From contig NZ_JAQWGS010000024.1 in the NCBI RefSeq assembly GCF_029238095.1, forward strand, positions 1-64,000: DNA of 64,000 nucleotides, written 5' to 3'. The position numbers and the translations under genes are program-made. The notes under the pieces were generated by a model. It was not told the DNA's origin and did not search any database. It worked only from the letters and a program-made list of their open reading frames with translations. Positions 47,338-56,352 of the stretch are shown here, in pieces (the first letter of the stretch is position 1; each line of letters starts with the position of its first letter). The DNA is from Lacinutrix sp. Its GTDB lineage: Bacteria; Bacteroidota; Bacteroidia; Flavobacteriales; Flavobacteriaceae.

Positions 47338-48609
47338 TTAAAGGTTTTGGTTTTCAATCTCTGGTGAGTTTATGTCATAACCATAGGCTCTCCAAAATGT
47401 GGATCCTTGCCCATTAAATTTCCAAGCAATTTCATTAGTATTAGTAACTTCCCAAAAACCATAATCGCCTTCACATATTAGGGTATTTCCATTGGTTAAC
47501 CTTACAGCTCCAGATATTTTACTAAAAAAAAGGTTTTCATCAGTAAAACTCCAAACAATATTTGGTTCATTATTGGTATTAGGTAAAAGATTAAATGGTT
47601 CTGGTATTTCTAATTCATAAACTGTTGATTGTGAAGTATCAACTCCATTTTCATAAATTAAAATGTTACCAAAACCAGGTTTATTCTCTTTAATTAAATT
47701 TGGAAAATGATTTCTATGAAACAATTGCTCACCAAGACTGTTGCGATATGCGGTTGGATTTCCAAATCTGTAAAGTAAATCTCCACCTTTATTGTAATTA
47801 CCACCAGAATGAGTACTTGCTTGTTGAGTTGTAGTATTATGATCTATTACCCAAACTTCATTGTAAAAATTAACACTTATATAAATCACATCTTTTTCTT
47901 CATCAATATCAATACCATTTGCATGCCAATTATCTCCATTATCTTCTATTAAATAATTAAAATCAATTAATTGAGGGTTGTCGCCTACATTTCCAAAAGT
48001 AGGTAAAGTAGATACAGCTTCTTGTATCATATGATCTATACTATGCCACTCCCAAACAATTTGATTAGTTGAAGGGTTTACTTCCAATAAGGCTTCAGGA
48101 TAAACATCTACATTAGTCTGAATTCCCATTCCTTGCGCAGTAATAGCGTCAACTTTTTCCCAAACCAAAAACAGTACATTCCCATTTGGAAGCATTTCTA
48201 CATCATGATGCGCTAAATAATTTTGTGATGCATACTCATATTCCCATTCTGTAACTCCTTCACTATTTAAGATTCTTATTATACCACCATAACCTCCAAA
48301 TTCAAAAAAAGGAGCTTCAGTTTTAAACATACCTAAAAGTCTACCATCTGGAAGAATTTCTAAATCATTGCCTAGCTTAATGTCAAAATTCCATTCTTTT
48401 ATTGTATCTCCTATTTTGTCAAATAGGAAAGCGTTTTTAGCTCCATTTTCTACTCCTAAAACATAACTATCTTCAATACTGTTTTCATTATAAATTTCTA
48501 TGGCATCGTTTAAGATAACTGGTTCCTCAATAATACGTATATCATCATTTTTACATGCATTTAGTAAAACAATTAAAGTAAATAACAAAATTTTATTTAA
48601 TAATCTCAT
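47338..48609 (-). CDS. arylsulfotransferase-like (ASST) lipoprotein
   Basis: This 423-residue lipoprotein (signal ending LLNAC, cysteine at 19) has the six-bladed propeller pattern of arylsulfotransferases. Segments include NYLAHHDVEMLPNGNVLFLV, EWHSIDHMIQ, GDNWHANGIDIDEEKDVIYI, LFHRNHFPNLIKENKPGFG and TNGNTLICEGDYGFWEV. The conserved histidines (in HHDVE, NWHAN and HRNH) fit the catalytic area of ASST enzymes, which move sulfate between phenols. A pure structural propeller cannot be excluded. It is divergent from the large type IX secreted protein and has no visible partner gene. Confidence 0.8.
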   Translation of the reverse strand: MRLLNKILLFTLIVLLNACKNDDIRIIEEPVILNDAIEIYNENSIEDSYVLGVENGAKNAFLFDKIGDTIKEWNFDIKLGNDLEILPDGRLLGMFKTEAPFFEFGGYGGIIRILNSEGVTEWEYEYASQNYLAHHDVEMLPNGNVLFLVWEKVDAITAQGMGIQTNVDVYPEALLEVNPSTNQIVWEWHSIDHMIQEAVSTLPTFGNVGDNPQLIDFNYLIEDNGDNWHANGIDIDEEKDVIYISVNFYNEVWVIDHNTTTQQASTHSGGNYNKGGDLLYRFGNPTAYRNSLGEQLFHRNHFPNLIKENKPGFGNILIYENGVDTSQSTVYELEIPEPFNLLPNTNNEPNIVWSFTDENLFFSKISGAVRLTNGNTLICEGDYGFWEVTNTNEIAWKFNGQGSTFWRAYGYDINSPEIENQNL

Positions 48610-48689
48610 AGTCTTAAAAGTAATGTATTAGTTTACAAATTTACAACAACATTTTTAATTAAAAAATAATTTGCTTTTCATGTATTTAG

Positions 48690-48775
48690 TCGATAGTTTT
48701 ATTTGTTTTATCGATTAATAATTAGATATATTAGGTAATTCATTTTAATATTAATATATTCGTAGGTATATCTAA
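48690..48775. promoter_or_regulatory. inverted repeats in divergent promoter region
   Basis: The 184-base gap between divergent genes holds TCGATA/TATCGA (48690-48695 with 48709-48714) and TTAGATATA/TATATCTAA (48722-48730 with 48767-48775). Between the latter arms lies TATATTCG (48755-48762), one base off the -7 consensus, for the gene starting at 48794. The arms could be operator half-sites. Confidence 0.35.
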
Positions 48776-48793
48776 CTAAAAATTATATTAATT

Positions 48794-51277
48794 ATGAAAA
48801 AAATTACATTATTATGTTTTGCTTTATTTGCGTTATGTTGGCAAGCAAACGCTCAGTTTAGCGAGGATTTCGAAGCTGGAGTTCCCGGATTATTTACAGA
48901 AATGCAAGATGCCTCTGCTGTAGCTTGGGGTTCTTGTGGAGGATCTTTAGGTTTACAAACTTGTGCTATTACTGGAACAGCATCTGCAACTTTTTATGAT
49001 ACTTCTTATTCAGCTACAGTTACATCTTTAACTACTCCAACTATGGATTTATCTGCTGCAAGTGGTTTTAGACTTAAGTTTAACCACTCTCAAGAGGCTT
49101 GGTTTACAGATCAGAATACTTTAGAAGTATTAATTTCTACAGATGGAGGTACTACATTTACTTCCATGGTAAATTATACTACTAGTATTGTTGCTTTTGT
49201 TGAAGAAATTATTGATTTAACACCTTATACTCCAACTGCAACTACTCAAATTAGATTTGAAGGTACTTCGGTCTATGGTCGTTCTATAGTATTAGATGAT
49301 GTTGTTGTAGAACCTTTACCAGCTTGTATACCAACAGTGGTAGATAGTTCTACAGTAGTGGACGATTGTGGAAACAGTCAATTTAGTGTAGATGTCGTAG
49401 TTTCTACTGTTGGTGATGGTACTAATATAACAGATGGTTTAGGAGGAACTTTCCCTGTAGTTGCTGGAACAGTAACAGCTGGTCCTTATACAATTGGTGA
49501 TACAATAACATTAACAGTAGAACATACAGATGGAGCTTGTGATTTCTCTGAAGATTTTGAAACAGGTTGTACACTTCCTGGAGAAGTGTGTGAAAACGCT
49601 ATTGTAGTGGGTTCACTTCCATACAATACAACAGATACTACTGCTAATTTTGGAGATGATTATACTGGTTCGCCAGGAGCTTCAGGTTGTGGTTCAACTA
49701 GTACCTATTTAAATGGAGATGATGTTGTGTATGCATACACAGCAACAGCAGACACGAGTATTAACGTGAGTTTAACTGGTATAGGTGATACTTATGTAGG
49801 TGTATTTGCATACGAAAATTGTGCTGATATTGGTACAGCTTGTGTTGCAGGAGCTATAAATAGTTTTTCAACTGCTGATTTAGAGTTTGATTTAGCAGTT
49901 GTTAACGGAAGCACTTATTATGTAGTAATTTCTACATGGGCAACGCCACAAAGTTCTACTTATACTTTAGACATTACAGAAAATTTCTGTACAGCAGCAA
50001 CAGTAACTATTCCTGCCGCTGCTATAGATAATGCTAATTGTCCAGCAACTGTAGATGTTTCTATATCTATAGACGATTTAGGAGATGCAACATCATTAAC
50101 TATTACTGCTGAAGATGATATGGGTAATCCAGCTGGTACTGGTGGTACTGTTACTGCAACTGGAATATTTACAATTACAAATATTCCTGTTCCACAAACG
50201 TCATGGACTATTAAAATAGCACACAGTTCAGATATTACTTGTGATTTATACATAGGGCCATTTTTTATAGAATGCCCGCCAGCTAATGATGATCTAGCTA
50301 ATGCTATGCCAATAGTATGTGGAGATGTAGTTACAGGAGATAATAGTTATGCAACTTTAGATGAAGACACTGCACCAGATCCTACAGGAGGAGCGGATAC
50401 AGATAGTCCAAACGTATGGTATAGCTGGACAGGAACAGGTGATGATGTAACCTTATCTACAATAGCAGCAGGATTTACTTTAGATACTGATATTATCGTA
50501 TTTACAGGTACATCTGGTGCTTTAACAGCAATAGTTGGTGGATATGATGAAGGTGGAGCTCCTCTTTATCAATCTGAAGCAACTTTTACATCAGTTTTAG
50601 GAACAGATTATTTAATTGCCGTAGATGGTTATGGTTCAGCAAGTTTAGGAACTTTCCAATTAACTATGACATGTGTATCACCACCACCAGTAAACGATGA
50701 ATGTTCAGGTGCTATTGCTGTTGCTTTAGGAGCAGATACAGCATTCGATAACACTGGTGCTACAGATTCTGGAGTTGCTACATGTTATTCTGGTGCAGTT
50801 TCAGACCTTTGGTATTCATTTGATGCTCCAATGTCTGGAGATGTAACTATTACTGTAGGTGCTGGTACTCAATTTAGTTTGTGGTCTGGTGCTTGTGGTA
50901 CTTTAGCACAAGTTGGAACTTGTGATCAAGTTGCACATACAGGTTTAGCATCAGGTACCTATTACTTATCTGTAACAGATGATGGTGGAGCTAGTACTCT
51001 AAGAGTAGATGATACTGCTACTTTATCTACTACAGATTTTGATAGTTCTGTAGGCTTTACTTACTATCCAAACCCAGTAAATAATACATTAACATTAAGT
51101 GCTCAAAAAGAGATTTCTAATGTTGCAGTATTTAATATGTTAGGTCAAGAAGTTATTAGAACTGCACCAAATGCTGTTTCTAATGATGTTGATATGTCTA
51201 ACTTACAATCTGGAGCTTACTTTGTACAAGTAACTATAGGCCAAGCAGTAGAGACAGTAAGAGTTATTAAAAACTAA
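48794..51277 (+). CDS. type IX secreted multidomain surface protein with C-terminal sorting domain
   Basis: This 827-residue protein has a signal peptide (ending WQANAQ, residue 21). A MAM/jelly-roll-like domain of the choice-of-anchor kind follows at about 22-175 (FSEDFEAGVPGLF, QIRFEGTSVYGRSIVLDDV). The next region, about 180-720, is acidic and Thr/Ser-rich. It holds three related beta-sandwich units that begin CENAIVVGSLPYNTT, NDDLANAMPIVCGDV and NDECSGAIAVALGAD. The end (about 755-827) is a type A sorting domain: FTYYPNPVNNTLTLSAQKEI, VAVFNMLGQEVIRT and LQSGAYFVQVTIG. It is exported by the Por system and anchored or released at the surface. No catalytic motif is visible, so an adhesin or binding role is inferred. 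Confidence 0.9.
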   Translation: MKKITLLCFALFALCWQANAQFSEDFEAGVPGLFTEMQDASAVAWGSCGGSLGLQTCAITGTASATFYDTSYSATVTSLTTPTMDLSAASGFRLKFNHSQEAWFTDQNTLEVLISTDGGTTFTSMVNYTTSIVAFVEEIIDLTPYTPTATTQIRFEGTSVYGRSIVLDDVVVEPLPACIPTVVDSSTVVDDCGNSQFSVDVVVSTVGDGTNITDGLGGTFPVVAGTVTAGPYTIGDTITLTVEHTDGACDFSEDFETGCTLPGEVCENAIVVGSLPYNTTDTTANFGDDYTGSPGASGCGSTSTYLNGDDVVYAYTATADTSINVSLTGIGDTYVGVFAYENCADIGTACVAGAINSFSTADLEFDLAVVNGSTYYVVISTWATPQSSTYTLDITENFCTAATVTIPAAAIDNANCPATVDVSISIDDLGDATSLTITAEDDMGNPAGTGGTVTATGIFTITNIPVPQTSWTIKIAHSSDITCDLYIGPFFIECPPANDDLANAMPIVCGDVVTGDNSYATLDEDTAPDPTGGADTDSPNVWYSWTGTGDDVTLSTIAAGFTLDTDIIVFTGTSGALTAIVGGYDEGGAPLYQSEATFTSVLGTDYLIAVDGYGSASLGTFQLTMTCVSPPPVNDECSGAIAVALGADTAFDNTGATDSGVATCYSGAVSDLWYSFDAPMSGDVTITVGAGTQFSLWSGACGTLAQVGTCDQVAHTGLASGTYYLSVTDDGGASTLRVDDTATLSTTDFDSSVGFTYYPNPVNNTLTLSAQKEISNVAVFNMLGQEVIRTAPNAVSNDVDMSNLQSGAYFVQVTIGQAVETVRVIKN

Positions 51278-51325
51278 TAATTAGTCATATATGTTTTACT
51301 AAATTTAGTACAACATAAAAATTTT

Positions 51326-51356
51326 AAAAGCCACTCTTTTTAGAGTGGCTTTTTTA
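51326..51356 (+). terminator. terminator after type IX secreted protein
   Basis: The stem AGCCACTCT/AGAGTGGCT with a 4-base loop is flanked by A-rich sequence and six T. It ends only about 25 bases before the ATG of the next gene, so that gene needs its own promoter. Confidence 0.85.
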
Positions 51357-51368
51357 TTTACATTAGTT

Positions 51369-51376
51369 TACATTTG
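51369..51376 (+). promoter_or_regulatory. -7 element directly before glycosyltransferase start
   Basis: TACATTTG matches TAnnTTTG exactly and is four bases from the ATG at 51381. Because the terminator ends at about 51356, this is the only place a promoter fits, and it implies a leaderless mRNA. Confidence 0.42.
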
Positions 51377-51380
51377 TGTT

Positions 51381-52385
51381 ATGCAATTGCTTTTTTCATT
51401 TATAATACCAGTATATAATCGTCCAAACGAGATTCTAGAACTCTTAGAAAGTTTCTTGATACAAGAGCCTCCTATTGAATATGAAATTGTTATTGTAGAA
51501 GATGGTTCTACAATAACCTCAAAACAAGTTGTAGATAATATTAAATCACAGCTTAATATATCTTATTATTATAAACAAAATTCTGGACCTGGAGACTCTA
51601 GAAATTTTGGTATGCAAAAGGCAAAAGGTAATTATTTTATTATTCTAGATAGCGATTGTATTTTACCAAAAGACTATGTAATTGAATTAGAAAAAAACTT
51701 AAAAGCAAAATATGTAGATTGTTTTGGAGGACCAGATGCTGCACACCACTCTTTTACTAACCTTCAAAAGGCTATTAATTTTAGTATGACCTCTTTTATT
51801 ACAACAGGTGGAATAAGAGGAAATAAAAATAGTGTAAATAAGTTTCAGCCTAGAAGTTTTAATATGGGAATATCGAAAAAAGCGTTTAACGCTACCCAAG
51901 GATTTGGAAGAATTCATCCAGGTGAAGATCCTGATTTATCTATACGTTTATGGAATTTGGGTTTTGATACTGCTTTTTTTGAAACGGTTTATGTTTATCA
52001 TAAAAGAAGAATTTCATGGTCGAAGTTTTATACTCAAGTTAAAAAATTTGGAATGGTTAGACCAATTTTAAATACTTGGCATCCTTCAACAAAAAAAATA
52101 ACCTACTGGTTTCCTATTGCATTTGTTTTGGCTTTTATACTTTCTGTTTTAGCTGCTTTTTTTAATTTAATGCTACCAATATATCTTATATTAGGGTATT
52201 ATATTTTGGCTTTTATTGTAGCTTTAATAGAAACAAAAAATATTATCGTTGCTTTTCAATCTTTAATAGCTATAACAATACAGTTTTTTGGTTATGGTAT
52301 TGGTTTTTTAAAATCTACATTTTTTGTTGGTATTTTAAAACGCAACCCAGAGAAGCAATTTCCAAAATTATTTTTTAAAATTTAA
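51381..52385 (+). CDS. family 2 glycosyltransferase with C-terminal membrane helices
   Basis: This protein of about 334 residues has a GT-A domain: LLFSFIIPVYNRPNEILELL, IVIVEDGSTITSK, and the metal motif FIILDSDCILPKDY, with a later GFGRIHPGEDPDLSIRLW acid motif. Two or three C-terminal helices (about 240-320) anchor it in the membrane. It probably transfers a sugar to a lipid or surface glycan; the acceptor is unknown. I use the ATG at 51381, since an in-frame start at 51345 would lie inside the terminator hairpin. The YbbR gene begins one base after its stop. Confidence 0.83.
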   Translation: MQLLFSFIIPVYNRPNEILELLESFLIQEPPIEYEIVIVEDGSTITSKQVVDNIKSQLNISYYYKQNSGPGDSRNFGMQKAKGNYFIILDSDCILPKDYVIELEKNLKAKYVDCFGGPDAAHHSFTNLQKAINFSMTSFITTGGIRGNKNSVNKFQPRSFNMGISKKAFNATQGFGRIHPGEDPDLSIRLWNLGFDTAFFETVYVYHKRRISWSKFYTQVKKFGMVRPILNTWHPSTKKITYWFPIAFVLAFILSVLAAFFNLMLPIYLILGYYILAFIVALIETKNIIVAFQSLIAITIQFFGYGIGFLKSTFFVGILKRNPEKQFPKLFFKI

Positions 52386-52386
52386 T

Positions 52387-53349
52387 ATGTCTTTAGTCCC
52401 AAGTAAAATAAAAACGTTTATGAGAAGCAAGAAACTAAATGTGTTTCTAATATTCTTTTTATTAGCTTTCTTTATTTTAGTGCTCTCAAGACTATCTGCA
52501 AACTATACAAGTACAGTTAAGTTTAAAGTTAATTTAGAAAATGTACCAGAAGAAATGATTGTACTTAACGATTCTTTAAATACTTTAAACTTAACCATGT
52601 CTACAAATGGTTTTGCATGGTTAAAATATTATACAAAGACACCTTCTATTGCTATAGATTTTAAAAACGAAGTTAGAAAAAGTGACTCTTTGTTTATTTG
52701 GTCTTTATCTAGAGGCTTTGCTGGAATAAATCTGCAATTTGGTAAAGACATAGACGTAAAAACAATTAATCCAGACTCTCTTTTTTTTAAAGTAGATATT
52801 AATGCCGTAAAAATAATTCCAGTTAAGCCCAATATAGAAATTAAATTTAGTCCTGGTTTCAATGTTTTAGAGGATCTTAAAACGAAACCAGATTCTGTTA
52901 AAGTTATTGGCCCACAGTCTTTACTTAACACTTTAAATTTTATTGAAACCGAACCTCTTAAAAAGAATAATATTAATAAGCCATTTAGTACACAATTAAA
53001 ATTAAAGATTGAAGCATTAGATTCACAAATACTAGTAAAAACAAAAACGGTGAGTATTGATGTTAAAACAGAAAAATTTACTGAAGGTACTTTTAATCTA
53101 CCCATTAAAATAATTAATATTCCTAACAATTTAGAAGTAAACTTTTTTCCAAAAACAATTAATTTGTCTTTTTATACAAGCCTAGAAAGTTATAACTCAA
53201 TAAAAGAAAGTGACTTTGAAATTGTGTGCGATTTTAACGAGCACAGTAACACATCGTCTTACTTATCAACAAAGTTAGTTAAATTTCCAAAAGCCATTAA
53301 AACATCGCGTTTACACCAACAAAAGATAGAATATATAATTTCAGAATGA
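52387..53349 (+). CDS. YbbR-like domain protein
   Basis: This 320-residue protein has one N-terminal membrane helix (about residues 18-36) and an extracytoplasmic part of YbbR-like repeats. Repeat features include VKFKVNLENVPEEMIVLND, the linker FSPGFNVLEDLKTKPDSVKV, IGPQSLLNTLNFIETEPL and ISIDVKTEKFTEG-like strands. YbbR in other bacteria lies next to CdaA and GlmM; here it is coupled to coaE (four-base overlap), the usual arrangement in Bacteroidota. Function is not known. Confidence 0.82.
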   Translation: MSLVPSKIKTFMRSKKLNVFLIFFLLAFFILVLSRLSANYTSTVKFKVNLENVPEEMIVLNDSLNTLNLTMSTNGFAWLKYYTKTPSIAIDFKNEVRKSDSLFIWSLSRGFAGINLQFGKDIDVKTINPDSLFFKVDINAVKIIPVKPNIEIKFSPGFNVLEDLKTKPDSVKVIGPQSLLNTLNFIETEPLKKNNINKPFSTQLKLKIEALDSQILVKTKTVSIDVKTEKFTEGTFNLPIKIINIPNNLEVNFFPKTINLSFYTSLESYNSIKESDFEIVCDFNEHSNTSSYLSTKLVKFPKAIKTSRLHQQKIEYIISE

Positions 53350-53939
53350 TAACCGTAGGACTTACAGGTGGAATAGGTAGTGGAAAAACCACAGTTGCCA
53401 GAGCGTTCGAAGCTCTTGGTATTCCTATCTACATCGCAGATGATGAAGCTAAACGGTTAATGAATACCTCTAAAGTAATAAAACGAAAACTTATTGCGCT
53501 TTTTGGAGAATTAGCCTATGTAAATAATACCTTAAATAGACCTTATTTAGCGAAAACCATTTTTAACGATAAAGCGCTTTTAGAACAAATGAATGCGATT
53601 GTGCACCCAAAAGTTGGAAACCATTTTAAGAAATGGAAGAAAAAACAAAAAGCACCTTACGCAATTAAAGAAGCTGCAATACTTTTTGAAAACGGAAGTT
53701 ATAAAAACTACGATTATATAATAACTGTTATTGCGCCAGAGAAAGAACGTATTGCTCGTGTAATGAAACGAGATCATGCAAGTAAAGAAAAGGTTGAAGC
53801 CATTATAGCTAATCAATGGAAAGATGAGATAAAATCTAGCCTTTCAGACTTTGTTATTGTAAACACAAATCTTGATTCTACAAAAGAAGCGGTTTTAAAA
53901 ACACACAAAAAACTCTTAAAATTAAGTGCTAAAGCTTGA
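53346..53939 (+). CDS. coaE: dephospho-CoA kinase
   Basis: CoaE adds the 3'-phosphate in the last step of coenzyme A synthesis. The 197-residue protein has the P-loop GLTGGIGSGKTTVARAFEAL at the N-terminus and the segment IPIYIADDEAKRLMNTS. The lid and acceptor motif NAIVHPKVGNHFKKWKKK follows near residue 80, then the AILFENGSYKNYD family motif. It overlaps YbbR by four bases. coaBC is also in this window, but about 10 kb away. Confidence 0.96.
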   Translation: MITVGLTGGIGSGKTTVARAFEALGIPIYIADDEAKRLMNTSKVIKRKLIALFGELAYVNNTLNRPYLAKTIFNDKALLEQMNAIVHPKVGNHFKKWKKKQKAPYAIKEAAILFENGSYKNYDYIITVIAPEKERIARVMKRDHASKEKVEAIIANQWKDEIKSSLSDFVIVNTNLDSTKEAVLKTHKKLLKLSAKA

Positions 53940-54010
53940 ATTTTAACATTTGTGTTAATGTAAGGTTAAATGCGTCGCTTACTAAATGTTAAAATATTAA
54001 TTTTGAATGG

Positions 54011-55573
54011 ATGAGTAAAAAAGTGTTTTTTGTGCTGGTAATCCTTATGAGTTTATCTCTAATAGGTATCATATTTGTTCAAGGCTATTACATTTCTAAT
54101 TCCATTAGTAACAAAGAAAACAACTTTAATTTTACAGTAAAGCAGGCATTAATTCATGTCTCTAAAAAAATAGAGAAGGAAGAGTACAGAGACCACGTTA
54201 TTAAAGTAAGAAAACTATTAGAGCAAGGTATCGAAGTAAATAAAGATACTACAGCTATAATTAATCTTTACATTAAGCAAGAAAATCAAGCAAATAACGA
54301 AACCCTTGTTTACAGAAATGCCATTTTAGAAGAGAATTATAAATTATCTTCTGCGCTCTTTGACATAGGTTTAGATAGTACAAGCATTAAAAAAATTATT
54401 AATGAAAACGAAACCAAAATCTATAAAACTAGTGAGATAGATGGTAAAAAATCATCTGACGCTTTATTGAGCCAAATAGGTAAAACAGAAGATATAATGT
54501 ACGAAACACATTATGAAAATTTTGCCTACAGAAAGCCAATACACAAGCGTACCTCAAGAGAAGAAATAGATAGATTGCTTAAATTAAAACTATTGCAAGA
54601 CGGAATAGATGTTAATTATGAGTTTGCCATATATAGTAATGATTTAGCAACTAAAGTACAAACAGAAAATTTTGAATTAGAAAACCAAAATACCTTAGGA
54701 TTTCCTATTTTTTCTGGAGACAATGGTAACAGTAATTATAAATTATTAGTCAATTTTCCTCAAAGAGATAAATTTATATGGTCTTCTGTTTTAGGTATGT
54801 TGGGTTTATCTGTTTTGTTTACATCAATAATATTAATAGCTTTTATAACAGCATTAATACAAATAATGAAACAACGTCAAATTTCTGAAATCAAAACAGA
54901 TTTCATTAATAACATGACACATGAATTTAAAACACCAATTGCAACTATAAATTTAGCTTTAGATTCTATTAAGAATCCTAAAATTATAGACGATAAAGAA
55001 AAGGTAGCACGCTACTTACGAATGATTCGTGAAGAAAATAAACGTATGCATGCACAGGTGGAAAATGTGTTAAGAATATCTAAACTTGAAAAAAACGAGC
55101 TAAACATTAGTAAGGAAGGTATAAGTTTACACGACCTAATTGAAGATGCTATTTCTCATGTAGAATTAATTGTTGAAGATAAGCAAGGTAGTATAGAAAC
55201 AGAGCTTATGGCAACTAAGTCTTCTGTTTTAGCAAACGAAACGCATTTTATAAATGTTTTAGTTAATATTTTAGACAATGCCATTAAATACACACCAGAA
55301 GCACCAATAATTACTGTAGAAACTGTAAATGTTGGTAATAATATTTTAGTAAGTATTAAAGATCAAGGTAGCGGAATGAGTAAAGCTGCTACAAAACGTG
55401 TTTTCGAAAAATTTTATAGAGAACACACAGGAAATATACATAACGTAAAAGGTCATGGTTTAGGCTTGGCTTATGTAAAAAGAATTGTAGAAGACCATAG
55501 TGGTCATATATCATTAACAAGTGAAAAAGATAAAGGAAGCACTTTCACAATTAAGCTTCCATTAATATCGTAA
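54011..55573 (+). CDS. sensor histidine kinase, RprX-like
   Basis: This 520-residue inner-membrane kinase has one helix at about 6-28, a periplasmic sensor domain (about 30-255) without known fold, and a second helix at about 258-282. The kinase core has the H box NNMTHEFKTPIATINLALDS (His near 309), the N box NVLVNILDNAIKYTPEAP, and ATP-lid motifs IKDQGSGMS and KGHGLGLAYVKRIVEDHSG. It is followed after four bases by an OmpR-type regulator. The pair resembles RprX/RprY of Bacteroides, but the signal is unknown. Confidence 0.93.
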   Translation: MSKKVFFVLVILMSLSLIGIIFVQGYYISNSISNKENNFNFTVKQALIHVSKKIEKEEYRDHVIKVRKLLEQGIEVNKDTTAIINLYIKQENQANNETLVYRNAILEENYKLSSALFDIGLDSTSIKKIINENETKIYKTSEIDGKKSSDALLSQIGKTEDIMYETHYENFAYRKPIHKRTSREEIDRLLKLKLLQDGIDVNYEFAIYSNDLATKVQTENFELENQNTLGFPIFSGDNGNSNYKLLVNFPQRDKFIWSSVLGMLGLSVLFTSIILIAFITALIQIMKQRQISEIKTDFINNMTHEFKTPIATINLALDSIKNPKIIDDKEKVARYLRMIREENKRMHAQVENVLRISKLEKNELNISKEGISLHDLIEDAISHVELIVEDKQGSIETELMATKSSVLANETHFINVLVNILDNAIKYTPEAPIITVETVNVGNNILVSIKDQGSGMSKAATKRVFEKFYREHTGNIHNVKGHGLGLAYVKRIVEDHSGHISLTSEKDKGSTFTIKLPLIS

Positions 55574-55577
55574 TATT

Positions 55578-56282
55578 ATGGATGAACAAGAAAAAAAAAT
55601 ATTATTAGTAGAAGACGATCCAAATTTTGGAACGGTTTTAAAAGATTATTTAATGATGAATGACTATGCAGTTGTTCATGCTAAAAATGGTATGGAAGGC
55701 TTCGAGAAGTTTAAAAAAGAGGATTATGATCTTTGTATTCTAGATGTTATGATGCCTTATAAAGATGGCTTTACACTTGCTAAAGAGATAAGAGAAAAAA
55801 ATGCCGATGTGCCAATTATTTTCCTTACTGCAAAAGCAATGAAAGAAGATGTTTTAAAAGGATATAAAGTTGGAGCAGACGACTACCTAAATAAGCCTTT
55901 TGATAGTGAAGTGCTTTTAATGAAAATTAAAGCAATCATGACCAGAAAAGCAACAGAGACAGTAGCAGATAGCAAACAATTTGAGTTTAAAATTGGGAAT
56001 TTCGATTTAAATTCTAAATTACGTTTCTTAACCTATAAAGATGGTGAAGCTGTAAAACTGTCTCCAAAAGAAAACGAATTATTACGTTTGTTAGCATTAC
56101 ACGAAAACGATTTAATGCCTAGAGAATTAGCATTAACAAAAATATGGAGAGATGATAACTACTTTACATCTAGAAGTATGGACGTTTATATAGCTAAATT
56201 ACGTAAGTATTTAAAAGTTGATGATAAAGTAGAAATACTTAATATTCATGGAGAAGGTTTTAGATTAGTTGTAAATCAATAA
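55578..56282 (+). CDS. OmpR-family response regulator, RprY-like
   Basis: This 234-residue regulator has a receiver domain with acidic pair LLVEDDPNFG, phospho-acceptor in CILDVMMPYKDGF (Asp near 57), threonine in IIFLTAKAM, and lysine in DDYLNKPFDSEV. The C-terminal winged helix follows (about 130-233), with LSPKENELLRLLALHENDLM and SRSMDVYIAKLRKYL. It is the partner of the kinase just upstream and would act on promoters of envelope or stress genes, as RprY does elsewhere; targets are not visible here. Confidence 0.95.
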   Translation: MDEQEKKILLVEDDPNFGTVLKDYLMMNDYAVVHAKNGMEGFEKFKKEDYDLCILDVMMPYKDGFTLAKEIREKNADVPIIFLTAKAMKEDVLKGYKVGADDYLNKPFDSEVLLMKIKAIMTRKATETVADSKQFEFKIGNFDLNSKLRFLTYKDGEAVKLSPKENELLRLLALHENDLMPRELALTKIWRDDNYFTSRSMDVYIAKLRKYLKVDDKVEILNIHGEGFRLVVNQ

Positions 56283-56300
56283 AACCGACTATAAAATTTT

Positions 56301-56339
56301 AAAAAAGGCCTACATGTATAGTTATATGTAGGTTTTTTT
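56301..56339 (+). terminator. terminator of two-component operon
   Basis: The stem CCTACAT/ATGTAGG (extended by A/T pairs) is followed by seven T, about 20 bases after the regulator stop. It can also act on the decayed minus-strand gene that ends at 56353. Confidence 0.8.
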
Positions 56340-56352
56340 ATTCAATATTTTT

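Noticed and set aside
51345-51380. Longer N-terminus for the glycosyltransferase
   Set aside because: The upstream start lies inside the terminator hairpin, and the conserved domain starts at the ATG at 51381.
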